46,078 bases of DNA from the NCBI GenBank assembly GCA_012522955.1, contig JAAYJK010000008.1:1-46078 (forward strand), given 5' to 3'. This document shows, in pieces, positions 37,281-45,949 of this stretch. The DNA comes from Syntrophomonadaceae bacterium. GTDB taxonomy: Bacteria; Bacillota; Syntrophomonadia; Syntrophomonadales; Syntrophomonadaceae. Under the pieces are notes generated by a model. It was given only the letters and a program-made list of their open reading frames with translations. It made no database searches and was not told where the DNA came from. Position 1 is the stretch's first letter, and the number at the start of each line of letters is the position of its first letter. The translations under genes and the position numbers were made by a program.

Positions 37281-37508
37281 AAAAACAAATAACCCCTCAT
37301 CCGTATAGGGACGAGAGGTATAATAACTTCCCGCGGTACCACCCTGATTGGCATAGATACCCACTTAAACAAGATACGGGATAACTATATCTCATAACCA
37401 AGGGACTAAGACAAGGGTAAGGGCTACCCGGGAGTAGGCTTTGTCGACCTCGGCTGGAATTAGTTTAGCGAAATTCACTAATCCTGGCCAGGCTGTTGTC
37501 AAACCCCA
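37281..37508 (-). promoter_or_regulatory. Second T-box leader, probably tRNA-Phe, with reduced Stem I
   Basis: The T-box GGGTGGTACCGCGGG is at 37330-37344, followed by a terminator with a 10-bp stem (ACCTCTCGTCC / GGATGAGGGGT) and TTATTTGTTTTT at 37281-37319. Upstream, GTATCTT.TTTAAG.GGG matches the same region in the first T-box, so the two modules look duplicated. The pattern GAA-T-TTC-G at 37469-37476 would give a TTC (Phe) specifier. Only about 30 bases separate it from the first terminator, leaving little room for a normal Stem I 5' strand. Confidence 0.75.
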
Positions 37509-37510
37509 AA

Positions 37511-37795
37511 AATAAAAAAAGCTCTCTATCCTCTATGGGACGAGAAGCGTTTTGCTGCCCGCGGTACCACCCAATTTGCCATTTGGCCCGCTTAGAATAA
37601 GATACAGGAAATATCCGATATCCCCTCTCTTTTAACGGTAAGAGTTCCGCCACAACCTACTTGCAAATGTTTCAGCCGGGTGCTCCTGAGTGAACTTCAA
37701 TAGGCTTCCTTATGGAAATGCTTACAGCCGATGACATCTCTTCTCTGTATAATTTCACCCATCTACTTTACTCATTCATTGCATTTATCATATAT
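37511..37795 (-). promoter_or_regulatory. First T-box riboswitch, probably tRNA-Phe
   Basis: This is a full T-box leader. The base of Stem I pairs GGGTG with CACCC, the 5' side has an AGAGAAGAGATG S-turn-like stretch, and the 3' side has GAA-G-TTC-A with TTC at 37692-37694 as the specifier (Phe). The T-box GGGTGGTACCGCGGG is at 37558-37572, and the terminator GCTTCTCGTCC...GGATAGAGAGC with TTTTTTT is at 37511-37548. Uncharged tRNA-Phe should favour the antiterminator and allow aroF-pheA transcription. Confidence 0.88.
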
Positions 37796-37801
37796 GACGC
37801 A

Positions 37802-37830
37802 ATTTTATCACATAATTGTCGGCAAGTAAA
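37802..37830 (-). promoter_or_regulatory. Promoter of the T-box/aroF operon
   Basis: On the minus strand TTTACT (37825-37830) is followed after 17 bases by TAAAAT (37802-37807), putting the start near 37795, just upstream of the first T-box Stem I. Confidence 0.6.
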
Positions 37831-37848
37831 GAATAAATAAAATTCAGT

Positions 37849-37886
37849 TTAAGCCCTGGGATAGTAATTCTATCCTCAGGGCTTAA
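37849..37886 (-). terminator. Terminator after the hydrolase gene
   Basis: The stem TTAAGCCCTG(a)GGATAG / CTATCCCAGGGCTTAA is 16 bp long with one bulged base and a 5-base loop, followed by TGAATTTTATTT. It lies 8 bp after the hydrolase stop and separates the recJ-rel unit from the aroF operon. Confidence 0.75.
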
Positions 37887-37893
37887 GCCTGAC

Positions 37894-38526
37894 TTATATA
37901 GTTCCATTGATAAAGGGGTTGTGTTTTCGCTCAAAGCCAATAGTAGTTGCTGGACCATGCCCAGGGTAACATACTACATCATCATCATAACACAAGAGTT
38001 TTTCTTTAATATTCTGAATAATTTGAGGATAGGAACCACCGGGAAAATCAGTTCTTCCGATGGAGCCTTGGAACAGGGTGTCCCCGACAAATATTATTTT
38101 ATCTACCTTCAGGCAGATACCGCCCTGACTATGGCCGGGAGTATGAATTACTTCCAGTTCCACTGTGTTGCCTATTTTAATTATATCGCCCTCGTCGATG
38201 AATTGTTCAGCCGGGGGGCTGGTTACCTTGCTGCCCATCATAATAGAAAAATTGGATGCCGCATTTCCCAGCATCTGAGCATCATTTTTATGAATTAATA
38301 TTTTAGCCCCGGTAGCATCCTTAACCGCCCTATTAGCGCCAATATGGTCAATATGCCCATGGGTGTTAATTATATAAATTGCCTGCAAATTATCTTGCTC
38401 CAGCAGCTTAAGAATGGCCGGCGCATTTCCACCCGGATCAATCACTGCTACCTCTCTGGTTTCTTCACAGCCCACAATATAACAGTTAACTGCCATAGCG
38501 CTTATCTCTAAGCCTTTTAATATCAT
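37894..38526 (-). CDS. MBL-fold hydrolase, glyoxalase II-like
   Basis: This 210-residue metallo-beta-lactamase fold protein carries H56-G-H58-I-D60-H61, the later HTPGHSQGG and GDTLFQGSIGRTD motifs, and CYPGHGPATTIGFE. It resembles Bacillus YqgX and other short glyoxalase II-like thioesterases. The substrate is unknown; S-lactoylglutathione is unlikely in a bacterium without glutathione. The ATG at 38526 follows AGGAGG, 15 bp after dtd. Confidence 0.88.
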   Translation of the reverse strand: MILKGLEISAMAVNCYIVGCEETREVAVIDPGGNAPAILKLLEQDNLQAIYIINTHGHIDHIGANRAVKDATGAKILIHKNDAQMLGNAASNFSIMMGSKVTSPPAEQFIDEGDIIKIGNTVELEVIHTPGHSQGGICLKVDKIIFVGDTLFQGSIGRTDFPGGSYPQIIQNIKEKLLCYDDDVVCYPGHGPATTIGFERKHNPFINGTI

Positions 38527-38541
38527 TATATATACCTCCTA

Positions 38542-38991
38542 CTAAAACAATTTCTCGCTATCCAGCAAAATGGTTACCGGTCCGTCATTGTCAATCTTCA
38601 CCAGCATTTCAGCCCCAAATACACCGGTGGCCACCCTTAGGCCTCGATTCTTTAAATAATCAATGCTGTATTGATATAGAGCCATAGCCTCTTCAGGAAG
38701 GGCGGCTTGGCTGAAACCAGGTCTTCTACCTTTACGAGCATCTCCATAAAGGGTGAACTGACTGACTAACAAAATCTCTCCTCCTATATCCAACAGGGAG
38801 CAGTTCATTTTACCCTCATCATCCGGGAAAATCCTGAGATTGATTATTTTATCCATCATGTACTGGGCTTCTTTTTCTGTATCCCCTCTTTTAATACCAA
38901 GTAAGACCATTAATCCCGAACATATCTCACCACAGGTTTTATGGTCCACTACCACCTTGCTGCCCTTAGTCCTTTGAATAACCGCCCTCAC
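38542..38991 (-). CDS. dtd: D-aminoacyl-tRNA deacylase
   Basis: This 149-residue editing enzyme removes D-amino acids from tRNA. It starts MRAVIQRTKGSKVVVD and has the catalytic SQFTLYGDARKGRRPGF segment and the C-terminal DNDGPVTILLDS (the Gly-Pro chirality filter). A GTG start at 38991 overlaps no gene but uses the AGGAG at the end of rel, 1 bp away, so it is coupled to rel as in Bacillus. Confidence 0.96.
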   Translation of the reverse strand: MRAVIQRTKGSKVVVDHKTCGEICSGLMVLLGIKRGDTEKEAQYMMDKIINLRIFPDDEGKMNCSLLDIGGEILLVSQFTLYGDARKGRRPGFSQAALPEEAMALYQYSIDYLKNRGLRVATGVFGAEMLVKIDNDGPVTILLDSEKLF

Positions 38992-38992
38992 C

Positions 38993-41176
38993 TTATTCGC
39001 TCCTTAACTCTCCTGGCAATACTCTTCTTACATCTATTACATCTCTAATTTTCTTTATTCTTTGCATCAAGGCCTGCAATTGGCCCATATCCTTAATTTC
39101 CAGTTTAAAACTCATTACTACCCAATTTCTTTTAGTCAGCCGGGAAAATACCGAAACAATATGTACTCTGGTATCATTGATTTCCAACATTACATCAGCT
39201 GTCATACGCGGTCTGTCCAATGCTCGCACTTCCAGTTCAACACTGTACAGTCCTTTATCATCGGCCCATTCCACTTCAATAGTTCGCTCCTTTTCATTCT
39301 TCAGGTAATTAAGCATATTGGGACAATCCCGCCTGTGTACTGATACTCCCCGTCCCCTGGTAATGTAACCCAAGACATTGTCACCCGGCAAGGGATTACA
39401 GCAACGAGCCAGCCTGATAGCCACATCATCTACCCCTTTAATCCGTAAAGCAGTGGTGTCCCTTTCGTGCTGAATGGTGCTATTGTGCAGGGGCAGGGGG
39501 GCTATATCCTCCACTTGGGCATCGTGAAAATAAATTTCCTTCTGCTTGTTAATAATCTGATTAACCGTAATGGCCCCATCACCAACCGCGGCAAACAGGT
39601 CTTCAATGGAGGTAAAACTAAATCGTTTACTTACCTCCATAAGCTTTTCTTCTTTCAACAGTTCTTTAGGAGAAAGATGTCTTTTCTTCATCTCCTGTTC
39701 CAGCATATCGTGACCTTTTAAAATATTGGATTGCCTTTGTTCTTTTTTAAACCACTGTTTAATCCGGTTCCGGGCCGAGGAGGTTTTAACAAAATTCAAC
39801 CAATCGTGGGAGGGACCGGGAGAATTCTTGGAAGTAATGATTTCCACTATATCACCGTTGTTGAGCTGATAATCCAGGGGAACAATGCGGCCATTTACCC
39901 GAGACCCGGTACATCTGTGCCCAACCTCGGTATGGACCCGGTAGGCAAAATCCACCGGGCAGGAGCCTTTGGGCAGTTCATATACATCGCTTTTGGGTGT
40001 AAAAACGTATACGGTGTCATCAAATAAATCTATCTTCAGCGACTCCATAAACTCACCGGTATCATTTATATCTTGCTGCCATTCTAGAATGCTGCGCAGC
40101 CAGGCTAATTTCTTATCCGACTTCTTAGCGGCTGCGGTTTCGCCTTCCTTGTATTTCCAATGGGCGGCTATACCGAACTCTGCTGTCTTATGCATTTCCC
40201 AGGTGCGCACCTGCACTTCAAAGGGTTCTCCTCCCTTGCCTATAACAGTTGTATGCAGCGACTGATACATATTAGGCTTGGGAGTAGCAATATAATCCTT
40301 AAATCGACCCGGCAAAGGAGTCCACATGGTATGGATTACTCCCAGTACCCCATAACAAACCCAAATATCATCTACTACTACTCGAATAGCAATTTTATCA
40401 TATATTTCATCAATATCTTTATTCTGTTTTATCATTTTCTTGTAGATACTGTAAATGTTCTTGGGGCGTCCTTTAATATCGGCCTGGATATCAGTCTTAT
40501 CTAGTCCCTCACGCAGTTGCTGAATCAGTTCATTAACATATTCTTCTCTCTCCCGCCTTTTTTTCTTGAGGCGACTGGCAACTTCACGATATACATTATG
40601 GTTAAGATAGGAAAAAGCCAGGTCTTCCAATTCCCATTTAAATCTAAAAATACCCAGACGATGGGCCAAAGGAGCGAATATTTCCATGGTTTCTTGAGAT
40701 ATTTCCTGTTGTTTACGTTCGCTCTGATAATCCAGGGTACGCATGTTATGGAGCCGGTCAGCCAGTTTTATCAATAAGACTCTAATATCCCTAGCCATGG
40801 CTAAAAACATCTTGCGCAGGTTTTCCGCCTGGGCATCTTCTCTGGACTTAAAATTAATTCGGCTTAACTTGGTTACCCCATCTACCAGCAGGGCTATTTC
40901 TTCGCCAAAGTTAATAAGAATATCGTTGTAGGTATACCTGGTATCTTCCACTACATCATGTAAAAGGGCAGCACATATCGAGGCCGTGTCCATTTCGATA
41001 TCAGCCAGTATTAATGCCACTTCCAAGGGATGGGTTATATATGGATCTCCTGATATTCTCTTTTGTCCTTGATGGGCTTGATCAGCCAGCTCAAAGGCTT
41101 TAACGATTAAATCAGTATTAGCCCCCGAGTCATAGCTCAGCACACAATCTAGCAAAGGCTGAACACGAACACACAT
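38993..41176 (-). CDS. rel: Bifunctional (p)ppGpp synthetase/hydrolase Rel
   Basis: This 727-residue long RSH enzyme makes and degrades (p)ppGpp. It has the HD hydrolase domain (ALLHDVVEDTRYT, HD at 73-74), the synthetase domain with YIATPKPNMYQSLHTTV, a TGS domain (VYVFTPKSDVYELPKGSCPVDFAY split around residue 390), a zinc-finger-like region (ARCCNPLPGDNVLGYITRG) and a C-terminal ACT domain. Both active sites look intact. The length matches Bacillus Rel (734). It starts 4 bp after recJ. Confidence 0.97.
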   Translation of the reverse strand: MCVRVQPLLDCVLSYDSGANTDLIVKAFELADQAHQGQKRISGDPYITHPLEVALILADIEMDTASICAALLHDVVEDTRYTYNDILINFGEEIALLVDGVTKLSRINFKSREDAQAENLRKMFLAMARDIRVLLIKLADRLHNMRTLDYQSERKQQEISQETMEIFAPLAHRLGIFRFKWELEDLAFSYLNHNVYREVASRLKKKRREREEYVNELIQQLREGLDKTDIQADIKGRPKNIYSIYKKMIKQNKDIDEIYDKIAIRVVVDDIWVCYGVLGVIHTMWTPLPGRFKDYIATPKPNMYQSLHTTVIGKGGEPFEVQVRTWEMHKTAEFGIAAHWKYKEGETAAAKKSDKKLAWLRSILEWQQDINDTGEFMESLKIDLFDDTVYVFTPKSDVYELPKGSCPVDFAYRVHTEVGHRCTGSRVNGRIVPLDYQLNNGDIVEIITSKNSPGPSHDWLNFVKTSSARNRIKQWFKKEQRQSNILKGHDMLEQEMKKRHLSPKELLKEEKLMEVSKRFSFTSIEDLFAAVGDGAITVNQIINKQKEIYFHDAQVEDIAPLPLHNSTIQHERDTTALRIKGVDDVAIRLARCCNPLPGDNVLGYITRGRGVSVHRRDCPNMLNYLKNEKERTIEVEWADDKGLYSVELEVRALDRPRMTADVMLEINDTRVHIVSVFSRLTKRNWVVMSFKLEIKDMGQLQALMQRIKKIRDVIDVRRVLPGELRSE

Positions 41177-41180
41177 AATA

Positions 41181-43991
41181 TCACCCTAAAAATATTTTTA
41201 TGCCATCAGTGAAATTAACCAGCGCCTGTTTTTCCTGCTTCCCTTCCAAATAATAAGGTGATTTACTAACCTGCAACTGCTTATTCTCTGTATTTTTTAG
41301 CTTTATTTCAATAATACTACCCTTTTTATCCATTTGACACAAGCCAAGATCAACCAGAACATACAGCACCCCTAACAGCTCCAGGGTAGAATAATCTTTC
41401 CCCATACTTCTGTTAAGCTTGGATACTAGTTCCGCTATTTCCATATAGATAAGACCTTTTCCGAAAGCCTGCAAGCCTTCCCAGACCGATTCAACCATGT
41501 CCCTTTCGGGATATATTCGGTTCAGGTAGTTACAATTCAGCCTGATATCCTGCTGAGAAAACAAGGCTCCTGCACTCACAGATCCTTCCTGTAGCTGTTC
41601 CAAAACCAATCTGGCTTCAAAGATGCTGAAAGGTGCATCAGCGAATAAAGCCTGGTCAAATTTATCTTCAAAAGTATTACAGCCGCTGTAAGCTCCATCA
41701 GTAAGCAAAGCGCTGTTTTGGGTCTGCCAGAATTCTTGCCGGACTTTACGCCGCTGATTTAAGCTGCTTAAACCAGCATCTATTTTTATGGTGGGTATTT
41801 GCTCGCTAATGTGCTTGATTGTCTTGGGACGATTAGCGTAAATTAATGTTTTGCCTGGATAAGCCCAGGCCTGGTCTACTCTCTTCCATTCCATATTCTT
41901 TAGCTTGCCGTCCATAGTTTCTATTTCACAATTTCTTAAACAACAATGCATATTTTGCTCCATGGTATCAGGCCAGGCCTGAATAAGCAGTCGCAGCCGG
42001 GCTGGACAATCATAATTCTCCAGTAGAAATCTAAGATAAGATAGGGTCATTAGATATATTTTGGGGCTTCCCTGCCCGAAATCAAGTTCGAATTTTTTTC
42101 GCTGCCTGGCTGGCAGTCGCCCGTGCAGTTCAGCTATAAGATCAGGCCGGAAAAAACTCTGGAATACCTGCAGCTGTCGGATCAGAATCCGGTAAGTAGG
42201 GGAGACCAAAATTACTGGTCTGTTATCGTTAATTTCTTCTAAACATTTTTCCACTACTCGAACCAAGGCCGAGCTGAAGCTTTGGGTGGAAGAATTGTCT
42301 GGCTGGTAAGAAGGTTTCATATCCTTAAGCTTTAACTGTAGGCTTTTCTGCCCTCTAAACTCGTTTTGCACCAACTCAAAACACTGATCATGATAGCAGG
42401 TATTGATTGGGTAATTAGCCAAATCCGCCCGATTAAAGGCTATTGCAGCTAAACGTTTACGGCCTATCTGACCCCGAAAATGGCCCTGGCCGACCAAGCC
42501 GGCCGAATATATAGGGGTATTCCGCAAGGCCAAAACCGGCATGGGATTACCTTCTCCACAGGGTTGAAAGCTCTGCAGTTCATTTAACAGGCTCAGGTTA
42601 ATATCGTCCAATTCCACTTCCAGATCAATGTATTGTCTTCGCCCTAGTTGCTCGCTGCGGTAGTGATTTTCGCACCATTCGTTAATACCTTTTCTAAAAT
42701 CCGCTGCATCCTTTTTATTCATGGTAAGCCCGGCAGCCAGTTTGTGCCCGCCGAATTGCAACAAGTAGCTCTTGCAGTATTCCAAAGCCTGGTACAAATC
42801 AAACCCCGGAATGCTCCTACCTGACCCTTTTCCTATCTTTCCATCCCAGGATATTAGAATAGTAGGACGATGATAGCGATCGCACAAGCGAGAGGCTACA
42901 ATCCCAATCACACCCTGGTGCCATCCTTCTCCCCCCAAGACCAGTACCCGGTCTTGGTCCATCTGTTCACTGTCAATGGTAGCTATTGCTTCTTGGAAAA
43001 TTTTATCCTCTATGGCTCTACGTTCAGCATTCATCTCACTTAACAATTTGGCCTGTTCTATGGCCAAGTGAGGGTCACGGGTCAACAATAATTCGATACT
43101 GATACCGGCATTTTGCAAACGCCCGGCTGAGTTTAACCGGGGAGCCAGAGCAAATCCTACCTGAGCCGGAAGCAAAGACTTATCCTGCAGTCCGCATTCG
43201 GCAATCAAGGCCTGCAGTCCTACTCGGTCCGTTTGAGCCAATTTTTTCAGTCCATATTTAACAAAGATTCTATTGTCGCCGGTTAAAGGCACTATATCAG
43301 CAATGGTTGCCAGAGCCACCAGATCCAGCCATTGGTAAAAATCAATGTTGGTCGTTCCCTCTTGACAAAGGGCCTGGGCTAACTTAAAGGCTACTCCTAC
43401 TCCGGCCAGGTCCTGATTTTTTTCATTACCATCTATACGGGGATTTATAATTGCAGCCACCTCAGGCAATTTATCTCCGGGAGTATGATGATCAGTTATT
43501 ACAATATCCAAGTCCATTTGGGCAGCAGTATCTGCTTCCTGAATGGATTTGATTCCGCAATCCACGCTTATAACCAGACTGTATCCCAGGGCTGCCAGCT
43601 TTTCTACCGCTTCCAGATTTAAACCGTAGCCTTCGCTAAAGCGCCCTGGCACATAATAGTCCACCGGATAACCCAGCCGATCAAAACAGTCCTTTAAAAG
43701 CACTATGCTGCATATACCATCCACATCATAATCACCATAAATGACTATCTTTTCTTCTCCTTCTATGGCCTGTTTAATCCTAGCCACCGCAGCCTGCATC
43801 CCGCCCAGACAATAAGGCGAGCTTAGATCCTTGAGTTTCCCATACAAGAAACTCCGAGCCCGTATAGTGGTATCTATTCCCCTTTGCACTAATAATCTGG
43901 CCACCAGGGGTGAAATATTCAGCTCCTGCTGCAGCTGCTGAGCTTTATCTTCATTAAAGCATTTAAATTGCCAGTAAGATTTTAACTGCAT
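41181..43991 (-). CDS. recJ: Single-stranded-DNA-specific exonuclease RecJ, long form
   Basis: This 936-residue DHH exonuclease degrades 5'-ended single strands in recombination and repair. Motifs are IYGDYDVDGICS at about 84-95, VISVDCGIKS, VITDHHTPGD (D-H-H at 167-169), and GGHKLAAGLTMN in the DHHA1 domain, followed by an OB-like region to about 570. About 360 further residues form a C-terminal extension found in Firmicute RecJ; here the total exceeds the Bacillus protein (786). The ATG at 43991 follows GGAGG; the ATG four codons upstream overlaps that site. Confidence 0.94.
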   Translation of the reverse strand: MQLKSYWQFKCFNEDKAQQLQQELNISPLVARLLVQRGIDTTIRARSFLYGKLKDLSSPYCLGGMQAAVARIKQAIEGEEKIVIYGDYDVDGICSIVLLKDCFDRLGYPVDYYVPGRFSEGYGLNLEAVEKLAALGYSLVISVDCGIKSIQEADTAAQMDLDIVITDHHTPGDKLPEVAAIINPRIDGNEKNQDLAGVGVAFKLAQALCQEGTTNIDFYQWLDLVALATIADIVPLTGDNRIFVKYGLKKLAQTDRVGLQALIAECGLQDKSLLPAQVGFALAPRLNSAGRLQNAGISIELLLTRDPHLAIEQAKLLSEMNAERRAIEDKIFQEAIATIDSEQMDQDRVLVLGGEGWHQGVIGIVASRLCDRYHRPTILISWDGKIGKGSGRSIPGFDLYQALEYCKSYLLQFGGHKLAAGLTMNKKDAADFRKGINEWCENHYRSEQLGRRQYIDLEVELDDINLSLLNELQSFQPCGEGNPMPVLALRNTPIYSAGLVGQGHFRGQIGRKRLAAIAFNRADLANYPINTCYHDQCFELVQNEFRGQKSLQLKLKDMKPSYQPDNSSTQSFSSALVRVVEKCLEEINDNRPVILVSPTYRILIRQLQVFQSFFRPDLIAELHGRLPARQRKKFELDFGQGSPKIYLMTLSYLRFLLENYDCPARLRLLIQAWPDTMEQNMHCCLRNCEIETMDGKLKNMEWKRVDQAWAYPGKTLIYANRPKTIKHISEQIPTIKIDAGLSSLNQRRKVRQEFWQTQNSALLTDGAYSGCNTFEDKFDQALFADAPFSIFEARLVLEQLQEGSVSAGALFSQQDIRLNCNYLNRIYPERDMVESVWEGLQAFGKGLIYMEIAELVSKLNRSMGKDYSTLELLGVLYVLVDLGLCQMDKKGSIIEIKLKNTENKQLQVSKSPYYLEGKQEKQALVNFTDGIKIFLG

Positions 43992-44089
43992 AAGTACCTC
44001 CATGCATGCTGATAGGCAATAAGAAAAGTAGGGTTAGGAATTAATTCAAGCCCCTGATCCTAACGCTATTTAAATGGTTTTCCGTATGA

Positions 44090-44128
44090 AATAATCCGGT
44101 GGGACGGCGGATAACCGCCCGGTTTATT
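44090..44128 (-). promoter_or_regulatory. Hairpin at the 5' end of the recJ transcript
   Basis: Inner stem GGCGG-ATAA-CCGCC (44106-44119) is enclosed by AATAATCCG and CGGTTTATT (eight of nine paired) with a 7-base one-sided bulge. A perfect TATAAT on the minus strand at 44136-44141 places the start near 44129, so the stem would begin at the first transcribed base. Confidence 0.45.
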
Positions 44129-44262
44129 CAGATCAATTATAACCTATTGATACTACTCTGAGGGGATTAATTTCAGTCGTGATCATCTCGCCATGGAAAT
44201 ACGAGGAATTCCCGGCGCTTCCCTTAAATCTAATAAAATACTTTCATATGGATACTTTTCTA

Positions 44263-44291
44263 TTGCATATGATTGGATTGCCATATACAAT
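44263..44291 (+). promoter_or_regulatory. Promoter of the DUF896 gene
   Basis: TTGCAT (44263-44268), a 17-base spacer and TACAAT (44286-44291) form a good sigma A promoter, about 80 bp before the ATG at 44378. Confidence 0.65.
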
Positions 44292-44377
44292 GCTTATTAA
44301 CTATGGTATTTGACATTAAAGCATTGCCTGACAACCAAAGCAAGCTTAAGTTAAGTCAAGGAAAAGAGGTACTGCCA

Positions 44378-44596
44378 ATGAATCAAGATCTGATTAATCG
44401 CATTAATGAATTGGCTCGGATAAAAAAGGAAATGGGCCTGACCCCGGAACAAGAACAGGAACAAAAACAACTATATGGCCAATATATAGAATACATTAAG
44501 GGCGGGGTTAGAGCCACCCTGGATAAAGCTAAGGCCACCAGAACCGAAAACCCTTCTTGTTCATGTGGCCATCCCAATTGTGAGCATAGCCATTAA
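44378..44596 (+). CDS. DUF896 (YnzC-like) protein with Cys/His tail
   Basis: This 72-residue protein starts MNQDLINRINELARIKKE and has TPEQEQEQKQLYGQYIEYIKGGVR, which matches the small two-helix DUF896/UPF0291 family (Bacillus YnzC). The tail PSCSCGHPNCEHSH has three Cys and three His (C61, C63, H65, C68, H70, H72) and looks like a metal site, which I do not recall from YnzC. The ATG at 44378 follows AAAGAGGT; a longer frame has no ribosome binding site. The family has no proven function. Confidence 0.85.
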   Translation: MNQDLINRINELARIKKEMGLTPEQEQEQKQLYGQYIEYIKGGVRATLDKAKATRTENPSCSCGHPNCEHSH

Positions 44597-44832
44597 TCCA
44601 GAACATACATTAGATCACCCCCCCTTCCAATAGAGACGGCAACAGCAATTACCGCCGCAGGCCAAGCCGAGAATGAGCTGGAGGCTCTCCCAGTCTTGGC
44701 TTTGATAATCCTTGCCTGGATTCTAAAATAGCCTGTACTATTTCCATTATTAACCGGTTCGAAATATGGACCCGGTCTCATAGCTATTAATAGAATAAAT
44801 GGATTTAGGTCTAGGCAAGGAGGTACCGGGTT

Positions 44833-45936
44833 TTGGGAGACATCAGACATATGTATCCGGGTGGTAATACCCGTTATGGTTTTTACTCCCTATATGAATA
44901 CCTTATTTGGCCGCAAGTGGAACGGAAAATCATTTTAAAGGGTGGTCCTGGAACTGGCAAATCAACTTTAATGAAAAACATAGGCCAGTTCTTGGCTGAA
45001 AAGGGCTTGGATATCGAGTATCACTGGTGTTCATCCGATGACAATTCTCTCGATGGAATCGTAATTGGAAAGCATAAAATAGGCATAGTGGATGGTACCG
45101 CTCCCCATGTAATTGATGCAGTGTATCCGGGAGCAGTGGATGAGATCTTAAATCTTGGGCAATTCTGGAAACGCCAGCAAATCCGGTCCTCCCGAGATAG
45201 TATAATCAAATTAACCCAAGCTATCAGTAGCTATTTTAGTCTGGCCTACCTGCGTCTGCGGGAAAGCGGTATTTCCTATGAAGAGCTGCAATCGCATCAT
45301 AAAATGAGCTTGGATCAATCAGCCTGGAATCGAAACGCCTTGGCTCTGTCTGCTGATTTCCTGGCCGACGAAGTTGCTACCTTTAAAAAGCCTCGCCATC
45401 TTTTTGCCGCCGCCATCACTCCCAGCGGGGTAAATACCAGTATAGACCGCCTGCTTCCAGGAAACTCCTCCATATTTGCCGTAAAAGGAAATCCGGGCAG
45501 CGGTATAAAAGAATTATTCAAGTTTGTGGAGAACAATCTGGTAATAAACGGTATTTACGCTGAAATCTATCATAATCCTTTTGATCCCTTGGAAATAGAC
45601 CTGATAATTTTGCCCCAAAGCAGAAAAATACTGCTGGATAACAGTTCCCATATCGTAGCTTATGAAAATAAACTGGCTAATCCCAAATATCGCCGAATAC
45701 TGGATTTCGATACCCTTTTAGACCGTTCTGTTCTGGGGCCATACGCCAAATCCATTGCCGCCTGCAGGGATAGAATGGAAGTCGGAATTAAAGAGGCGGT
45801 TAATTTCATCGTCCAAGCAAAGAAAGCCCATGATGAGCTGGAAGCCTATTATATACCGGCTATGGACTTTGAAGCTATAAATACTCTTGGTGATAAACTG
45901 CAGCAGGAGCTATGGCTGGAAGTGCAGGATTTATAA
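44833..45936 (+). CDS. P-loop ATPase of the PRK06851 type, unknown function
   Basis: This 367-residue protein has a standard Walker A, GGPGTGKST at about 37-45, in the first half, and GIVDGTAPHVIDAVYPGAVDEIL after it. The second half repeats the plan with GNPGSGIKE at about 219-227, a Walker A whose lysine position is Ile, so this second site is probably dead. A TTG at 44833 follows AAGGAGGT with 8-base spacing. The family is common in spore-forming Firmicutes without a known role. It is alone on the plus strand and followed by a palindromic repeat. Confidence 0.8.
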   Translation: MGDIRHMYPGGNTRYGFYSLYEYLIWPQVERKIILKGGPGTGKSTLMKNIGQFLAEKGLDIEYHWCSSDDNSLDGIVIGKHKIGIVDGTAPHVIDAVYPGAVDEILNLGQFWKRQQIRSSRDSIIKLTQAISSYFSLAYLRLRESGISYEELQSHHKMSLDQSAWNRNALALSADFLADEVATFKKPRHLFAAAITPSGVNTSIDRLLPGNSSIFAVKGNPGSGIKELFKFVENNLVINGIYAEIYHNPFDPLEIDLIILPQSRKILLDNSSHIVAYENKLANPKYRRILDFDTLLDRSVLGPYAKSIAACRDRMEVGIKEAVNFIVQAKKAHDELEAYYIPAMDFEAINTLGDKLQQELWLEVQDL

Positions 45937-45949
45937 AAATTGTAAGCAG

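Larger units (their letters stand above)
44004..44377. other. Divergent promoter region between recJ and the DUF896 gene
   Basis: About 370 bp without a gene. It holds a minus-strand TATAAT (44136-44141) for recJ, a hairpin at the expected 5' end of that transcript (44090-44128) and a plus-strand promoter (44263-44291) for the DUF896 gene. Confidence 0.55.

Noticed and set aside
37485-37507. TTTGACA before the second T-box as a possible internal promoter
   Set aside because: No acceptable -10 at 16-18 bp, so read-through from the first leader is more likely.
37465-37653. 62-codon minus-strand frame inside the T-box leaders
   Set aside because: It runs through the T-box and terminator stems; it is a by-product of the structured leader.
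44593-44850. 85-codon minus-strand frame between the DUF896 gene and the ATPase
   Set aside because: No ribosome binding site, overlaps both neighbours' ends and the ATPase ribosome binding site, and the sequence looks like an antisense artefact. I could not link it to a family.
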